A DNA stretch of 64,000 nucleotides from Streptomyces sp. NBC_01317 (GTDB lineage: Bacteria > Actinomycetota > Actinomycetes > Streptomycetales > Streptomycetaceae). Shown here piece by piece: positions 34,796 through 42,622 of this stretch. A model generated the notes under the pieces. The model worked only from the letters and a program-made list of their open reading frames with translations. It was not told the origin of the DNA and made no database searches. A program made the translations under genes and the position numbers. Location: the NCBI RefSeq assembly GCF_035961655.1, contig NZ_CP108393.1, positions 5,441,001 through 5,505,000 on the forward strand. Reading direction: 5' to 3'. How positions within the stretch are numbered: the first letter of the stretch is position 1; each line of letters opens with the position of its first letter.

Positions 34796-35317
34796 ATGGC
34801 CGGTCACGAAATCCCTGAACCCGCGGACCGCAAGCAGGTAGCCGACCCCGTGTCGGACCCGCTGGCGGTGGAACAGACGCGCGCCTCCTGCGATCCCGCC
34901 TTCCGGCACGGAGTGGTCGTCGGCTTCGACGGCTCCACCTCCAGTGAGCGGGCGCTCGCGTACGCCATCGGCATGGCCCGGCGGCTCGGCTCCGGCCTGA
35001 TCATCGTTCATGTCGCCAACAGGCTCCCGACCACGGTCTGGGCGGGCTGTGAGCCGCCGGTGTTCGTGGACGTTCCCGACCACCGCACCGAGGTGCTCGG
35101 CCTCGAACTGGCCTGCGCGGACTATCTCGCCGAGGTGCCCTGGATCCTGGTGGAGCGCGGCGGTGACATCTGCCACGAGTTGGAAGAGGTCGGCCAGGAG
35201 TACTCGGCGGACGCGATCGTGGTCGGGTCGACGCACGGCATCGTCGGGCGGATCTTCGGCTCGGTGGCCGGCCGGCTCGCGCGGCGCGCGCAGCGGCCCG
35301 TGGTGGTCATCCCGTAA
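34796..35317 (+). CDS. Universal stress protein (UspA family)
   Basis: This 173-residue protein has a single USP domain from about residue 38: VVVGFDGSTSSERALAYA, then IIVHVAN. The ATP-binding loop is GSTHGIVGRIFGSVAGRLARRAQRPVVVIP-like (GxxG-9x-GS pattern; only key residues considered). The N-terminal 37 residues are an acidic extension. The role is ATP-linked stress response. ATG 34796 is the only reasonable start, with a weak RBS. Confidence 0.9.
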   Translation: MAGHEIPEPADRKQVADPVSDPLAVEQTRASCDPAFRHGVVVGFDGSTSSERALAYAIGMARRLGSGLIIVHVANRLPTTVWAGCEPPVFVDVPDHRTEVLGLELACADYLAEVPWILVERGGDICHELEEVGQEYSADAIVVGSTHGIVGRIFGSVAGRLARRAQRPVVVIP

Positions 35318-35528
35318 GCCGTGGTCCGGTACGCCGTGATCGTCCGGGCCGTCGTCCCGCGAAACCGCCTGTTCTTCCCGCGTCGAGCGCCCAGAAACGC
35401 TGATCGTCCGTCAACTTCCTTGCCCCCGGCGTGAATTTACTCACTCCGAGAGGTGGATTGCGCCCTTGCGAAGGGTACATAACGGTCGCTGGGACAACAG
35501 CACCCGCACTTCGTGAAGGGAGCCCGCC

Positions 35529-36107
35529 GTGGACAATGACGTCTCCGCGGGAAGCGCAACCTCAACTTCGGTTCTCGGCCATCTCGCGCTGGGACTCACC
35601 CTGCTGGCCTTCGGAATCGGCCTCACCGACGTGGTGGACGGGGTGACGGCGGCCGACGCCGTCACCCTCGCCCTGTACGTCGGCGGGGTCGCGCTCTTCG
35701 TCGCGGGTCTGTTCGCCTTCCGGGCGGGCGACTCGTTCACCGGTACGGCCTTCGCGGGCCTCGGCGCCTTCTGGTTCACCTGGGGCACCGGCGCGGGCGA
35801 ACAGGTCTCCGCGGACGCGGCCGGACTCTTCCTGATCCTGTGGGCGCTCCTCGCCCTCAGCCTCACCATAGGCGCCGCGGGCTCGGGCCCGCTCGTCCAG
35901 GGCACGTACGGTCTGCTGACCGTCGCGCTGCTGCTGCTCGGGGTCGCCCAGTTCGCGGACAGCGGAGGCCTGGCCAAGGTCGGCGGCTGGCTCGCCGCCC
36001 TCGCGGGCCTGGCGTCCTGGTACGGCGCGACGGCCGCGCTCGCCAAGTGGCCCACCGCCCTCCCGCGTCGACGCGCTGCCGGCCGGGGTGTGACGGCCGC
36101 CGGCTGA
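35529..36107 (+). CDS. GPR1/FUN34/YaaH-type acetate/succinate transporter-like membrane protein
   Basis: This 192-residue protein has six TM helices with LGHLALGLTLLAFGIGL at the start, FAFRAGDSFTGTAFAGLGAFWFTWG in the centre and a final LAALAGLASWYGATAAL. This matches the SatP/YaaH family of small acid transporters. GTG 35529 has GAAGGGAG upstream. It is between the stress gene and glmS. Some residues of the family signature NPAP-type motif are not obvious, so substrate is uncertain. Confidence 0.75.
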   Translation: MDNDVSAGSATSTSVLGHLALGLTLLAFGIGLTDVVDGVTAADAVTLALYVGGVALFVAGLFAFRAGDSFTGTAFAGLGAFWFTWGTGAGEQVSADAAGLFLILWALLALSLTIGAAGSGPLVQGTYGLLTVALLLLGVAQFADSGGLAKVGGWLAALAGLASWYGATAALAKWPTALPRRRAAGRGVTAAG

Positions 36108-36110
36108 GGA

Positions 36111-36161
36111 TCTGACGGTCCTTGAGGGCCCGACTGTCCTTGAGGACCTGACTGTCCTTGG
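36111..36161. repeat. Triplicate GACTGTCCTTGAG-type repeat
   Basis: Three tandem copies of about 18 bp (tgacggtccttgagg, gactgtccttgagga, gactgtccttgggc) directly after the YaaH stop and before the terminator. No protein frame is kept. Confidence 0.6.
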
Positions 36162-36169
36162 GCAGCGAC

Positions 36170-36199
36170 GAGGGCCGGCGCCGGGCGTCGCCGGCCCTC
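36170..36199. terminator. Bidirectional terminator between YaaH gene and glmS
   Basis: GAGGGCCGGCG (36170-36180) and CGCCGGCCCTC (36189-36199) form a perfect 11-bp stem around an 8-nt loop. It lies in the convergent gap. Confidence 0.8.
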
Positions 36200-36318
36200 C
36201 GCTCCTGGCGCGCCCGGCACGTGAGGGCGCGTCAGGAGAAGCTCCGTAGACCCCCGAACAGCACCGGACACACCGGCAGGCGCGCCTACTCCACGCCTCC
36301 TCCACGCCTGCCGCGCGC

Positions 36319-38148
36319 CTACTCCACCGTCACCGACTTCGCCAGGTTCCGCGGCTTGTCGATGTCGCGGCCCAGCGCCAGCGCCGTGTGGTACGCCAGC
36401 AGTTGGAGCGGGATGCCCAGCAGGATCGGGTCCAGCTCCGTCTCGTTCTTCGGCACGATGATGGTGTGGTCGGCCTTCTCCTGCGGCTGGTGCGCCACCG
36501 CCAGGATCCGCCCGTCCCGCGCCTTGATCTCCTCCAGCGCCGCGCGGTTCTTCTCCAGCAGGTCGTCGTCCGGCACGACCGCCACCGTCGGCATCGCGGG
36601 CTCGATCAGCGCGAGCGGACCGTGCTTCAGCTCGGAGGCCGGATACGCCTCGGCGTGGATGTACGAGACCTCCTTGAGCTTCAGCGACGCCTCGCGCGCC
36701 ACGGGATAGCCCCGTACCCGCCCGATGAACATCATCGACCTGGAGTGCGCGTACTCACCGGCCAGCTTCTCGATGTCGCCCTCGGTCGCGAGGATCTCGG
36801 CGATCTGGGCGGGCAGCTTCCGCAGCCCCGCGATGATCCGCTTGCCGTCGGCGACCGACAGGTCGCGGATCCGGCCCAGGTGCAGCGCCAGCAGGGCGAA
36901 GGAGACCACGGTGTTGGTGAAGCACTTGGTCGAGACGACGCAGACCTCGGGGCCCGCGTGGACGTACACCCCGCCGTCCGTCTCCCGGGCGATCGCCGAA
37001 CCGACGACGTTCACGATCCCCAGCACCCGCGCGCCCTTGCGCTTGAGCTCCTGGACGGCGGCCAGCACGTCGTACGTCTCGCCGGACTGGGACACCGCGA
37101 CGTACAGGGTGTCGGGGTCGACGACCGGGTTGCGGTAGCGGAACTCGGACGCCGGCTCCGCGTCCGCCGGGATCCGGGCCAGCTCCTCGATCAGCTGCGC
37201 CCCGATCATGCCCGCGTGGTACGACGTGCCGCAGCCCAGGATCTTGATCCGCCGCACCCCGCGCGCCTCACGGGCGTCGAGGTTGAGCCCGCCCAGGTGG
37301 ACGGTGGAGAACCGGTCGTCGATCCGGCCGCGCAGCACCCGGTCGACCGCCTCGGGCTGCTCCGAGATCTCCTTGTGCATGTACGTGTCGTGGCCGCCCA
37401 TGTCGTACGACTCGGCCTCCCACTCCACGGTGGTCGGCGTCGCGGACGTACGGGAGCCCTCGGTCGTGTACGTACGGAAGTCGTCGGCCTTGAGGGTGGC
37501 CATCTCGCCGTCGTCGAGGGTGACGACCTGGCGGGTGTGGGAGACGAGCGCGGCGACGTCGGAGGCGACGAACATCTCTTTCTCGCCGATGCCGAGGACG
37601 ACGGGGGAGCCGTTGCGGGCGACCACGATGCGGTCCGGGAAGTCGGCGTGCAGCACGGCGATGCCGTACGTGCCCTCGATCAGCCGGAGGGCCTGGCGGA
37701 CCTTCTCCTCCAGCGTCTCGGCCTGCGAGCGGGCGATCAGGTGCGTCAGGACCTCGGTGTCGGTCTCGGAGGCGAACACCACCCCGTCGGCCTCCAGCTT
37801 CACGCGCAGCTCGGAGGCGTTGTCGATGATGCCGTTGTGGACGAGCGCGACCTTGCCCTCGGCGTCCAGGTGGGGGTGCGCGTTGTCGTCGCTGGGGGCG
37901 CCGTGGGTGGCCCAGCGGGTGTGCGCGATGCCGGTCGTACCCGCGAACCGCTTGGGGACCCGGGCCTCCAGCTCACGGACGCGGCCCTTGGCCTTGACCA
38001 TCCGCAGCGTGGCCGCCTTGCCCGTGGCCGGCTTGCCGGTGATGACGATGCCGGCGGAGTCGTACCCCCGGTACTCCAGCCGCTGCAAGCCCTCCAGCAG
38101 CAGCGGTGCGACATCACGCTTTCCGATGTAACCGACGATTCCGCACAT
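36319..38148 (-). CDS. glmS: Glutamine-fructose-6-phosphate aminotransferase (isomerising)
   Basis: This 609-residue enzyme makes glucosamine-6-phosphate, the first step of UDP-GlcNAc and cell-wall synthesis. The class-II glutaminase starts with the catalytic Cys (MCGIVGYIGKRD), so ATG 38148 is certain. Two SIS domains follow with ILGCGTSYHAGM, VSQSGETYDV and the C-terminal KSVTVE. It neighbours the GH20 hexosaminidase gene, as in S. coelicolor SCO2786-2789, forming an amino-sugar neighbourhood. No glmS riboswitch is recognisable upstream. Confidence 0.97.
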   Translation of the reverse strand: MCGIVGYIGKRDVAPLLLEGLQRLEYRGYDSAGIVITGKPATGKAATLRMVKAKGRVRELEARVPKRFAGTTGIAHTRWATHGAPSDDNAHPHLDAEGKVALVHNGIIDNASELRVKLEADGVVFASETDTEVLTHLIARSQAETLEEKVRQALRLIEGTYGIAVLHADFPDRIVVARNGSPVVLGIGEKEMFVASDVAALVSHTRQVVTLDDGEMATLKADDFRTYTTEGSRTSATPTTVEWEAESYDMGGHDTYMHKEISEQPEAVDRVLRGRIDDRFSTVHLGGLNLDAREARGVRRIKILGCGTSYHAGMIGAQLIEELARIPADAEPASEFRYRNPVVDPDTLYVAVSQSGETYDVLAAVQELKRKGARVLGIVNVVGSAIARETDGGVYVHAGPEVCVVSTKCFTNTVVSFALLALHLGRIRDLSVADGKRIIAGLRKLPAQIAEILATEGDIEKLAGEYAHSRSMMFIGRVRGYPVAREASLKLKEVSYIHAEAYPASELKHGPLALIEPAMPTVAVVPDDDLLEKNRAALEEIKARDGRILAVAHQPQEKADHTIIVPKNETELDPILLGIPLQLLAYHTALALGRDIDKPRNLAKSVTVE

Positions 38149-38193
38149 GACAGTCTCTGCCCCTCCTGATTGCGTGGTCCGCCCGGACAGCAC

Positions 38194-38469
38194 CTATCCG
38201 TAGACGATGCGGCGCAGCTGCCGGAGCGAGAGCTCCGGCGGTGCCACCGCGCGGTACGGCAGCTCGGCCGCGATCCGCTCGAAGATCTCCGCGTTCACGG
38301 CGCCCCCGGCCTGCATCTCCCGGTGGCGGCGGCGGACGTAGTCCTCGGTCGTCTCGTCGAAGTAGGCCAGCACGTCGAGGATCACCCGGGCGGCCTCACC
38401 GCGCTGGAGCGCGGTGCTGCGGACCAAGTGGTCGATGAGGTCGTCGTGCGACGGGCGTCGTTCGAGCAC
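38194..38469 (-). CDS. Small conserved protein upstream of glmS
   Basis: About 91 residues with GTG 38469 taken as start; the frame is open further upstream, but contains the palindrome region and no good RBS. The protein is helical: DLIDHLVRSTALQRGEAARV, ILDVLAYFDETTEDYVRRRHREMQ, and ends APPELSLRQLRRIVYG. Known synteny has such a gene between glmS and hexosaminidase. Function unknown. Start is uncertain by tens of residues. Confidence 0.6.
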   Translation of the reverse strand: MLERRPSHDDLIDHLVRSTALQRGEAARVILDVLAYFDETTEDYVRRRHREMQAGGAVNAEIFERIAAELPYRAVAPPELSLRQLRRIVYG

Positions 38470-38510
38470 CCGTTGATACTGCTGGTGTGCGCCGCCGTAC
38501 GCAACATTTC

Positions 38511-38526
38511 TGCCCGAATTCGGGCA
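38511..38526. promoter_or_regulatory. Perfect 16-bp palindrome TGCCCGAATTCGGGCA
   Basis: It lies in the divergent gap between the small protein (minus) and the GH20 hexosaminidase (plus), 150 bp before the latter. A perfect palindrome of this length in a regulatory gap is a good operator candidate. Its binding protein is unknown; it does not match the DasR site I know. Confidence 0.5.
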
Positions 38527-38675
38527 GGAAGTGGTCGGAGTCGCCCGGGAGCGGTGTCGGGCTGGCGCAGCAGGGCGTCTTGACCGCCGTAGCCGCGGGC
38601 GGGTCCCATGGGGAGGTTCGGCCGTCCGCACCCCCACAGGTGAGTACCTCGTCGCCCTGTCGAAGGGACACCTTT

Positions 38676-40337
38676 GTGAGACAGCACAGAACGTTCTTCC
38701 GCATGTTCGGATCGCTCCTGCTGGTCGTGGCCGCCGGGATCTCCTCCGTCGCCGCCGCGCCGGCGCCCTCCGACCGGCCCGCCTCCCCGACCCCCACCCC
38801 CACGCCCACCCCCCGCTCCCTCGGAGACGTCGTCCCCGTACCGGCGTCCGTCCGGCCGGGCGGCTCGCCGTACACGATCACCCCCTTCACCTGGATCGGG
38901 GTCGTCGCGGGCCCCGGGCAGGCCAAGGCCGCGCGTACGGTCGGCTCGTACCTGGCCGGCGTCCTGCGCCCCTCCACCGGATACGCCCTGCCGGTCGTCC
39001 CCGACCTCGGGCTCGGCCCCGGAGGCGGTGTCCGGCTGCGGCTGGGCGCCGGCTCCGGCGACCGGAGCCTCGGTGAGGAGGGCTACCGGCTGGAGTCCGG
39101 GCGTACCGGCGTCACGATCACCGCGTACCGCCCCGCCGGGCTCTTCCACGGCGTGCAGACCCTGCGCCAGCTGCTCCCCGCCACGGTCGAGAGGAGCAGC
39201 CGGCAGAGCGGCCCGTGGACGGTCGCGGGCGGCACGATCACGGACACGCCTCGGTACGCGTACCGCAGCGCGATGCTCGACGTCTCGCGGCACTTCTTCA
39301 CGGTCGGTCAGGTCAAGCGCTACATCGACCAGTTGGCGCTCTACAAGATCAACACCCTCCATCTGCACCTCTCCGACGACCAGGGGTGGCGGATCGCGAT
39401 CGACTCCTGGCCACGGCTCGCGACGTACGGCGGGTCCACCCAGGTCGGCGGTGGCGCGGGCGGCTACTACACCAAGGCGCAGTACCGCGAACTGGTCGCG
39501 TACGCGGCCTCGCGCCACCTGGAGGTCGTCCCGGAGATCGACATGCCGGGCCACACGAACGCGGCGCTCGCCTCGTACGCGGAACTGAACTGCGACGGCG
39601 TCGCGCCGCCGCTCTACACCGGCACCCAGGTCGGGTTCAGCTCGCTGTGCGTGCCGGAGGCGGTGACGTACGACTTCGTGGACGACGTGGTCCGCGAACT
39701 GGCCGCGCTCACCCCCGGCCGTTACCTCCACATCGGCGGCGACGAGACGCACGCCACCAGCCACGAGGACTATGTGACCTTCATGGAGAAGGCGCAGGCC
39801 GTCGTGGGGAAGTACGGCAAGACGGTGGTGGGCTGGCACGAGCTGACCGGCGCGCACCCCGTCGAGGGCGCGGTCGCGCAGTACTGGGGCCGCGACCGTA
39901 CGAGCGCGGCGGTGCGCGAGCAGGTCGCGGCGGCGGCGAGGAGCGGCACCCGGCTGGTCCTCTCCCCGGCGGACCGGGTGTACCTGGACATGAAGTACGA
40001 CCCGTCGACCGTGCTGGGCCAGACGTGGGCCGGGTACATCGAGGTGGACCGGGCGTACGACTGGGATCCGGCGACGTATCTCGCCGCCTCGGGGGTGCCG
40101 GCGAGCGCGATCCTCGGCGTGGAGGCGCCTCTGTGGACGGAGACGCTCTCGACGAGTGACCACTTGGAGACGATGACGTTCCCGAGGCTCCAGGGGGTGG
40201 CCGAGCTGGGCTGGTCCCCGGCGGCGACGCACGACTGGTCCGCCTTCAAGGTGCGGCTGGCGGCGCAGGGGCCCCGGATGACGGCCCTGGGGATCGACTA
40301 CTACCGCTCGCCGCTGGTGCCGTGGCCGGCGGAGTGA
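38676..40337 (+). CDS. Secreted beta-N-acetylhexosaminidase (GH20)
   Basis: This 553-residue precursor has a signal peptide (MFGSLLLVVAAGISSVAAAP) and a Pro/Thr linker. The GH20b domain follows, then the catalytic barrel from about residue 190: YRSAMLDVSRHFFTVGQVKR, HLHLSDDQGWRI, EIDMPGH, and the acid pair in HIGGDETHATS. It frees GlcNAc from chitin oligomers or other glycans. GTG 38676 follows AAGGGA. It is near glmS, and GlcNAc is a developmental signal in streptomycetes. It ends at a strong terminator. Confidence 0.93.
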   Translation: MRQHRTFFRMFGSLLLVVAAGISSVAAAPAPSDRPASPTPTPTPTPRSLGDVVPVPASVRPGGSPYTITPFTWIGVVAGPGQAKAARTVGSYLAGVLRPSTGYALPVVPDLGLGPGGGVRLRLGAGSGDRSLGEEGYRLESGRTGVTITAYRPAGLFHGVQTLRQLLPATVERSSRQSGPWTVAGGTITDTPRYAYRSAMLDVSRHFFTVGQVKRYIDQLALYKINTLHLHLSDDQGWRIAIDSWPRLATYGGSTQVGGGAGGYYTKAQYRELVAYAASRHLEVVPEIDMPGHTNAALASYAELNCDGVAPPLYTGTQVGFSSLCVPEAVTYDFVDDVVRELAALTPGRYLHIGGDETHATSHEDYVTFMEKAQAVVGKYGKTVVGWHELTGAHPVEGAVAQYWGRDRTSAAVREQVAAAARSGTRLVLSPADRVYLDMKYDPSTVLGQTWAGYIEVDRAYDWDPATYLAASGVPASAILGVEAPLWTETLSTSDHLETMTFPRLQGVAELGWSPAATHDWSAFKVRLAAQGPRMTALGIDYYRSPLVPWPAE

Positions 40338-40413
40338 GGGGTCTCACTGGTCCGACTGATTCGACTGATTCGACTGGTCTGGCGGCTCTGGCGGCTCTCG
40401 TCTGAGGAGGGCA

Positions 40414-40450
40414 GGGCGCCGGGGGTTCGGTCCGAGAACCCCCGGCGCCC
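40414..40450. terminator. 15-bp bidirectional terminator after the hexosaminidase gene
   Basis: GGGCGCCGGGGGTTC (40414-40428) and GAACCCCCGGCGCCC (40436-40450) are exact complements around GGTCCGA. It separates GH20 from the pseudogene scar. Confidence 0.85.
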
Positions 40451-40489
40451 GTCCGGCTCCCCCCGAAGCCGGGGCGTCGCCCCCCGGCG

Positions 40490-40600
40490 TCGTGTCATCG
40501 CCACCCCCGCCAGCACGACCACCATGCCGGCGACCCCCCGGAGCCCGAGATCCTCGCCGAGCACCAGCGCGCCCAGCAGGACGGAGACCACCGGCAGCAG
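40490..40600 (-). pseudogene. C-terminal fragment of a DMT/EamA transporter
   Basis: The minus-strand frame reads LLPVVSVLLGALVLGEDLGL then RGVAGMVVVLAGVAMTRRRG. This is the last two TM helices of an EamA-type permease. The fragment starts abruptly at about 40600, right at the stop of the siderophore-binding fragment, so its first eight helices are missing. The start of translation and RBS are absent. Confidence 0.65.
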
Positions 40601-40601
40601 G

Positions 40602-40751
40602 TCAGGCGACCTTCTTCGCCTTTTCGAGGGCGGCGGCCAGGTCGTCCAGGATCGGGGCGCACTTGTCGTACGAGAAGATCGGCTCGGTGGTACGGGGGAT
40701 GACCTGGCCGGCCTTGACGGCGGGTGAACCCCGCGCGACACAGCCGCTCAT
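40602..40751 (-). pseudogene. C-terminal fragment of an iron-siderophore binding lipoprotein
   Basis: A 49-codon frame ending at TGA 40602 reads PAVKAGQVIPRTTEPIFSYD then KCAPILDDLAAALEKAKKVA. This is the typical C-terminal end of FecB/DesE-like siderophore-binding proteins. All upstream domains and the lipobox are missing. In S. coelicolor the desferrioxamine cluster (desEFABCD) lies between the orthologues of the flanking hexosaminidase and acyl-CoA dehydrogenase genes, so this is probably a desE remnant. Confidence 0.6.
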
Positions 40752-40884
40752 ACGCGGCGGTCACCTCGTCGGGGACGACCTGTCTCGTCATGAACCCCTG
40801 ATCGGGATAGATCACCAGCCGTTGCAACGCCCCGACGAGCATGTCGATGACCGGCCGGCCGTCCCCGATCGAGGCCACGTACAT
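40723..40884 (-). pseudogene. Unidentified gene fragment next to MarR
   Basis: A frame opening at ATG 40884, 8 bp after the MarR stop, reads MYVASIGDGRPVIDMLVGAL then VIYPDQGFMTRQVVPDEVTA and YERLCRAGFT. It then shifts into nonsense at the siderophore-binding fragment. The first 50 codons look like real protein, but I do not recognise it. It may be the N-terminus of a lost gene in the MarR operon. Confidence 0.4.
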
Positions 40885-40891
40885 GGTGCGT

Positions 40892-41347
40892 CTAGTGGTG
40901 CCACGCCTTCGCGCCCACGTTGTGGATCATGCGTTGGAGCACCTTGAGGGTGGTGACGTACTCCTCGTCCGTGATGCCCGTGTGCACCCGGGCCCGCATG
41001 GTCTTCTGGAACGCCGCGCACTCCTGGAACAGGGCCTCCCCCTCTGCCGTCAGGTGCAGGCGGCCCCCGGCGTCCGGGGTGATCAGGCCCCGGTCCAGGA
41101 GGGTGTCGATTTCCGGTACGAGGGCCTCGCCCACGTCCAGGTAGCCCCAGAGGACCGCCAGTACCTCTTCGCGGGAGCGGCCGTTCTCGCCCGTGGCCAG
41201 CTGGGCCATGATCCACCACTGGGGCTGGGTGACGCCGAACCCTGCCAGGCCCTCGCGGATGGCCGTGACGACGGCCTTCCCGGCGGTCGAGCTCCAGTAG
41301 CCGATCGGCTGCGTGAGCAGTTCCTCGTCGCTGTGTGAGTACTCCAT
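40892..41347 (-). CDS. MarR-family transcriptional regulator
   Basis: This 151-residue winged-helix protein (VTQPQWWIMAQLATGENGRS, LLDRGLITPDAGGRLHLTAEG) has MarR helices. The promoter upstream is unusual, with 19-bp spacing. Downstream genes are broken fragments, so its former target may be lost. ATG 41347 has no strong SD, but the next codons are typical. Confidence 0.85.
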   Translation of the reverse strand: MEYSHSDEELLTQPIGYWSSTAGKAVVTAIREGLAGFGVTQPQWWIMAQLATGENGRSREEVLAVLWGYLDVGEALVPEIDTLLDRGLITPDAGGRLHLTAEGEALFQECAAFQKTMRARVHTGITDEEYVTTLKVLQRMIHNVGAKAWHH

Positions 41348-41405
41348 CGTCCGTCCTCACCGTCGGAAGATCCGGGTGCCGGTGGCTTCCCGGCCGGTGA
41401 GGACG

Positions 41406-41436
41406 AACGTAGGACCTCAACCCCGCTTCAGGTCAA
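41406..41436 (-). promoter_or_regulatory. MerR-type promoter with 19-bp spacer before MarR gene
   Basis: On the minus strand, TTGACC (41431-41436) and TACGTT (41406-41411) are separated by 19 bp. The spacer contains the dyad ACCTGAAGCGGGGTTGAGGT. Such long spacers with central dyads are the signature of promoters activated by MerR-family proteins. The transcription start would be near 41399, 52 nt before ATG. Confidence 0.6.
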
Positions 41437-41453
41437 GGCGGGCAAGGAGAGGG

Positions 41454-42614
41454 TCAGGACGGCAGGCCCAGTTCCCTCGCGATCAGCATCCGCTGCACCT
41501 CGCTCGTGCCCTCGCCGATCTCCAGGATCTTGGAGTCGCGCCACATGCGGGCCACCGGGTACTCGTTCATGAAGCCGTATCCGCCGTGGATCTGTGTGGC
41601 GTCCCGGGCGTTGTCCACGGCGACCGTCGAGGAGTAGAGCTTCGCCACCGCCGCCTCCTTCTTGAACGGCTCGCCCTGGACCAGGCGCGACGCCGCGTCG
41701 CGCCACCCGATCCGGGCCATGTGCGCCCGCGTCTCCATGTCGGCGATCTTGAACTGGATGGCCTGGTTGGCACCGATCGGGCGGCCGAACGCGTGGCGTT
41801 CCTTCGCGTACGACACCGACTCGTCCACGCAGCCCTGCGCCAGGCCTGTCGCGAGGGCGGAGATCGCGATCCGGCCCTCGTCCAGGATGCGGAGGAACTG
41901 CGCGTACCCCCGGCCCTCCTCGCCCAGCAGGTTCGCCACCGGCACCCGGACGTCCACGAAGGACAGTTCGCGGGTGTCGGACGCGTTCCACCCGACCTTG
42001 GAGTAGGGGGCCGCGACCGTGAAGCCGGGGGTGCCGGACGGGACGATGATCGAGGAGATCAGCGGGCGGCCGTCCTCCTTGCGGCCGGTGACGGCCGTGA
42101 CCGTGACCAGACCCGTGATGTCCGTACCCGAGTTGGTGATGAAACACTTCGTCCCGTTGATCACCCACTCGTCGCCGTCCCGGACCGCCGTCGTGCGCGT
42201 ACCGCCCGCGTCCGAGCCGCAGTCCGGCTCGGTCAGGCCGAACGCGCCGAGCAGCTCGCCCGAGCACAGCCGCGGCAGCCACTCCCGCTTCTGCTCCTCC
42301 GTGCCGAACCGGAAGACCGGCATCGCGCCGAGGGAGACGCCCGCCTCCAGCGTGATCGCCACGGAGGAGTCCACCCGGGCCAGCTCCTCCAGGGCGATAC
42401 CGAGGGCGAGGTAGTCGCCGCCCATGCCGCCGTACTCCTCGGGGAAGGGCAGCCCGAACAGGCCCATGCGCCCCATCTCGCGGACGATCTCGTACGGGAA
42501 CTCGTGCCGCTCGTACAGGTCGCCGATCTTCGGCGCGATCACGTCGTGCGCGAAGGCCTCCACGGTGCGGCGCAGTTCTTCGTGCTCGGGGGAGAGCCGG
42601 TGGTCCAGGGACAT
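41454..42614 (-). CDS. acdH: Acyl-CoA dehydrogenase (AcdH/isovaleryl-CoA dehydrogenase type)
   Basis: This 386-residue FAD enzyme has the usual motifs: GAFGLTEPDCGSDAGG, WVINGTKCFITNSG, and the C-terminal IHGGYGFMNEYPVARMWRD with EIGEGTSEVQR. It oxidises branched or short acyl-CoA in leucine/valine catabolism, with electrons going to ETF. ATG 42614 has AAGGAG 11 nt upstream; GTG 42626 overlaps the HMG-CoA lyase stop and is an alternative. Last gene of the branched acyl-CoA operon. In S. coelicolor the orthologue is SCO2779 (AcdH). Confidence 0.9.
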   Translation of the reverse strand: MSLDHRLSPEHEELRRTVEAFAHDVIAPKIGDLYERHEFPYEIVREMGRMGLFGLPFPEEYGGMGGDYLALGIALEELARVDSSVAITLEAGVSLGAMPVFRFGTEEQKREWLPRLCSGELLGAFGLTEPDCGSDAGGTRTTAVRDGDEWVINGTKCFITNSGTDITGLVTVTAVTGRKEDGRPLISSIIVPSGTPGFTVAAPYSKVGWNASDTRELSFVDVRVPVANLLGEEGRGYAQFLRILDEGRIAISALATGLAQGCVDESVSYAKERHAFGRPIGANQAIQFKIADMETRAHMARIGWRDAASRLVQGEPFKKEAAVAKLYSSTVAVDNARDATQIHGGYGFMNEYPVARMWRDSKILEIGEGTSEVQRMLIARELGLPS

Positions 42615-42622
42615 CGGGTCAG

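Noticed and set aside
36319..38200. glmS riboswitch-ribozyme
   Set aside because: The leader is short and GC-rich with no recognisable core; actinobacterial glmS usually lacks it.
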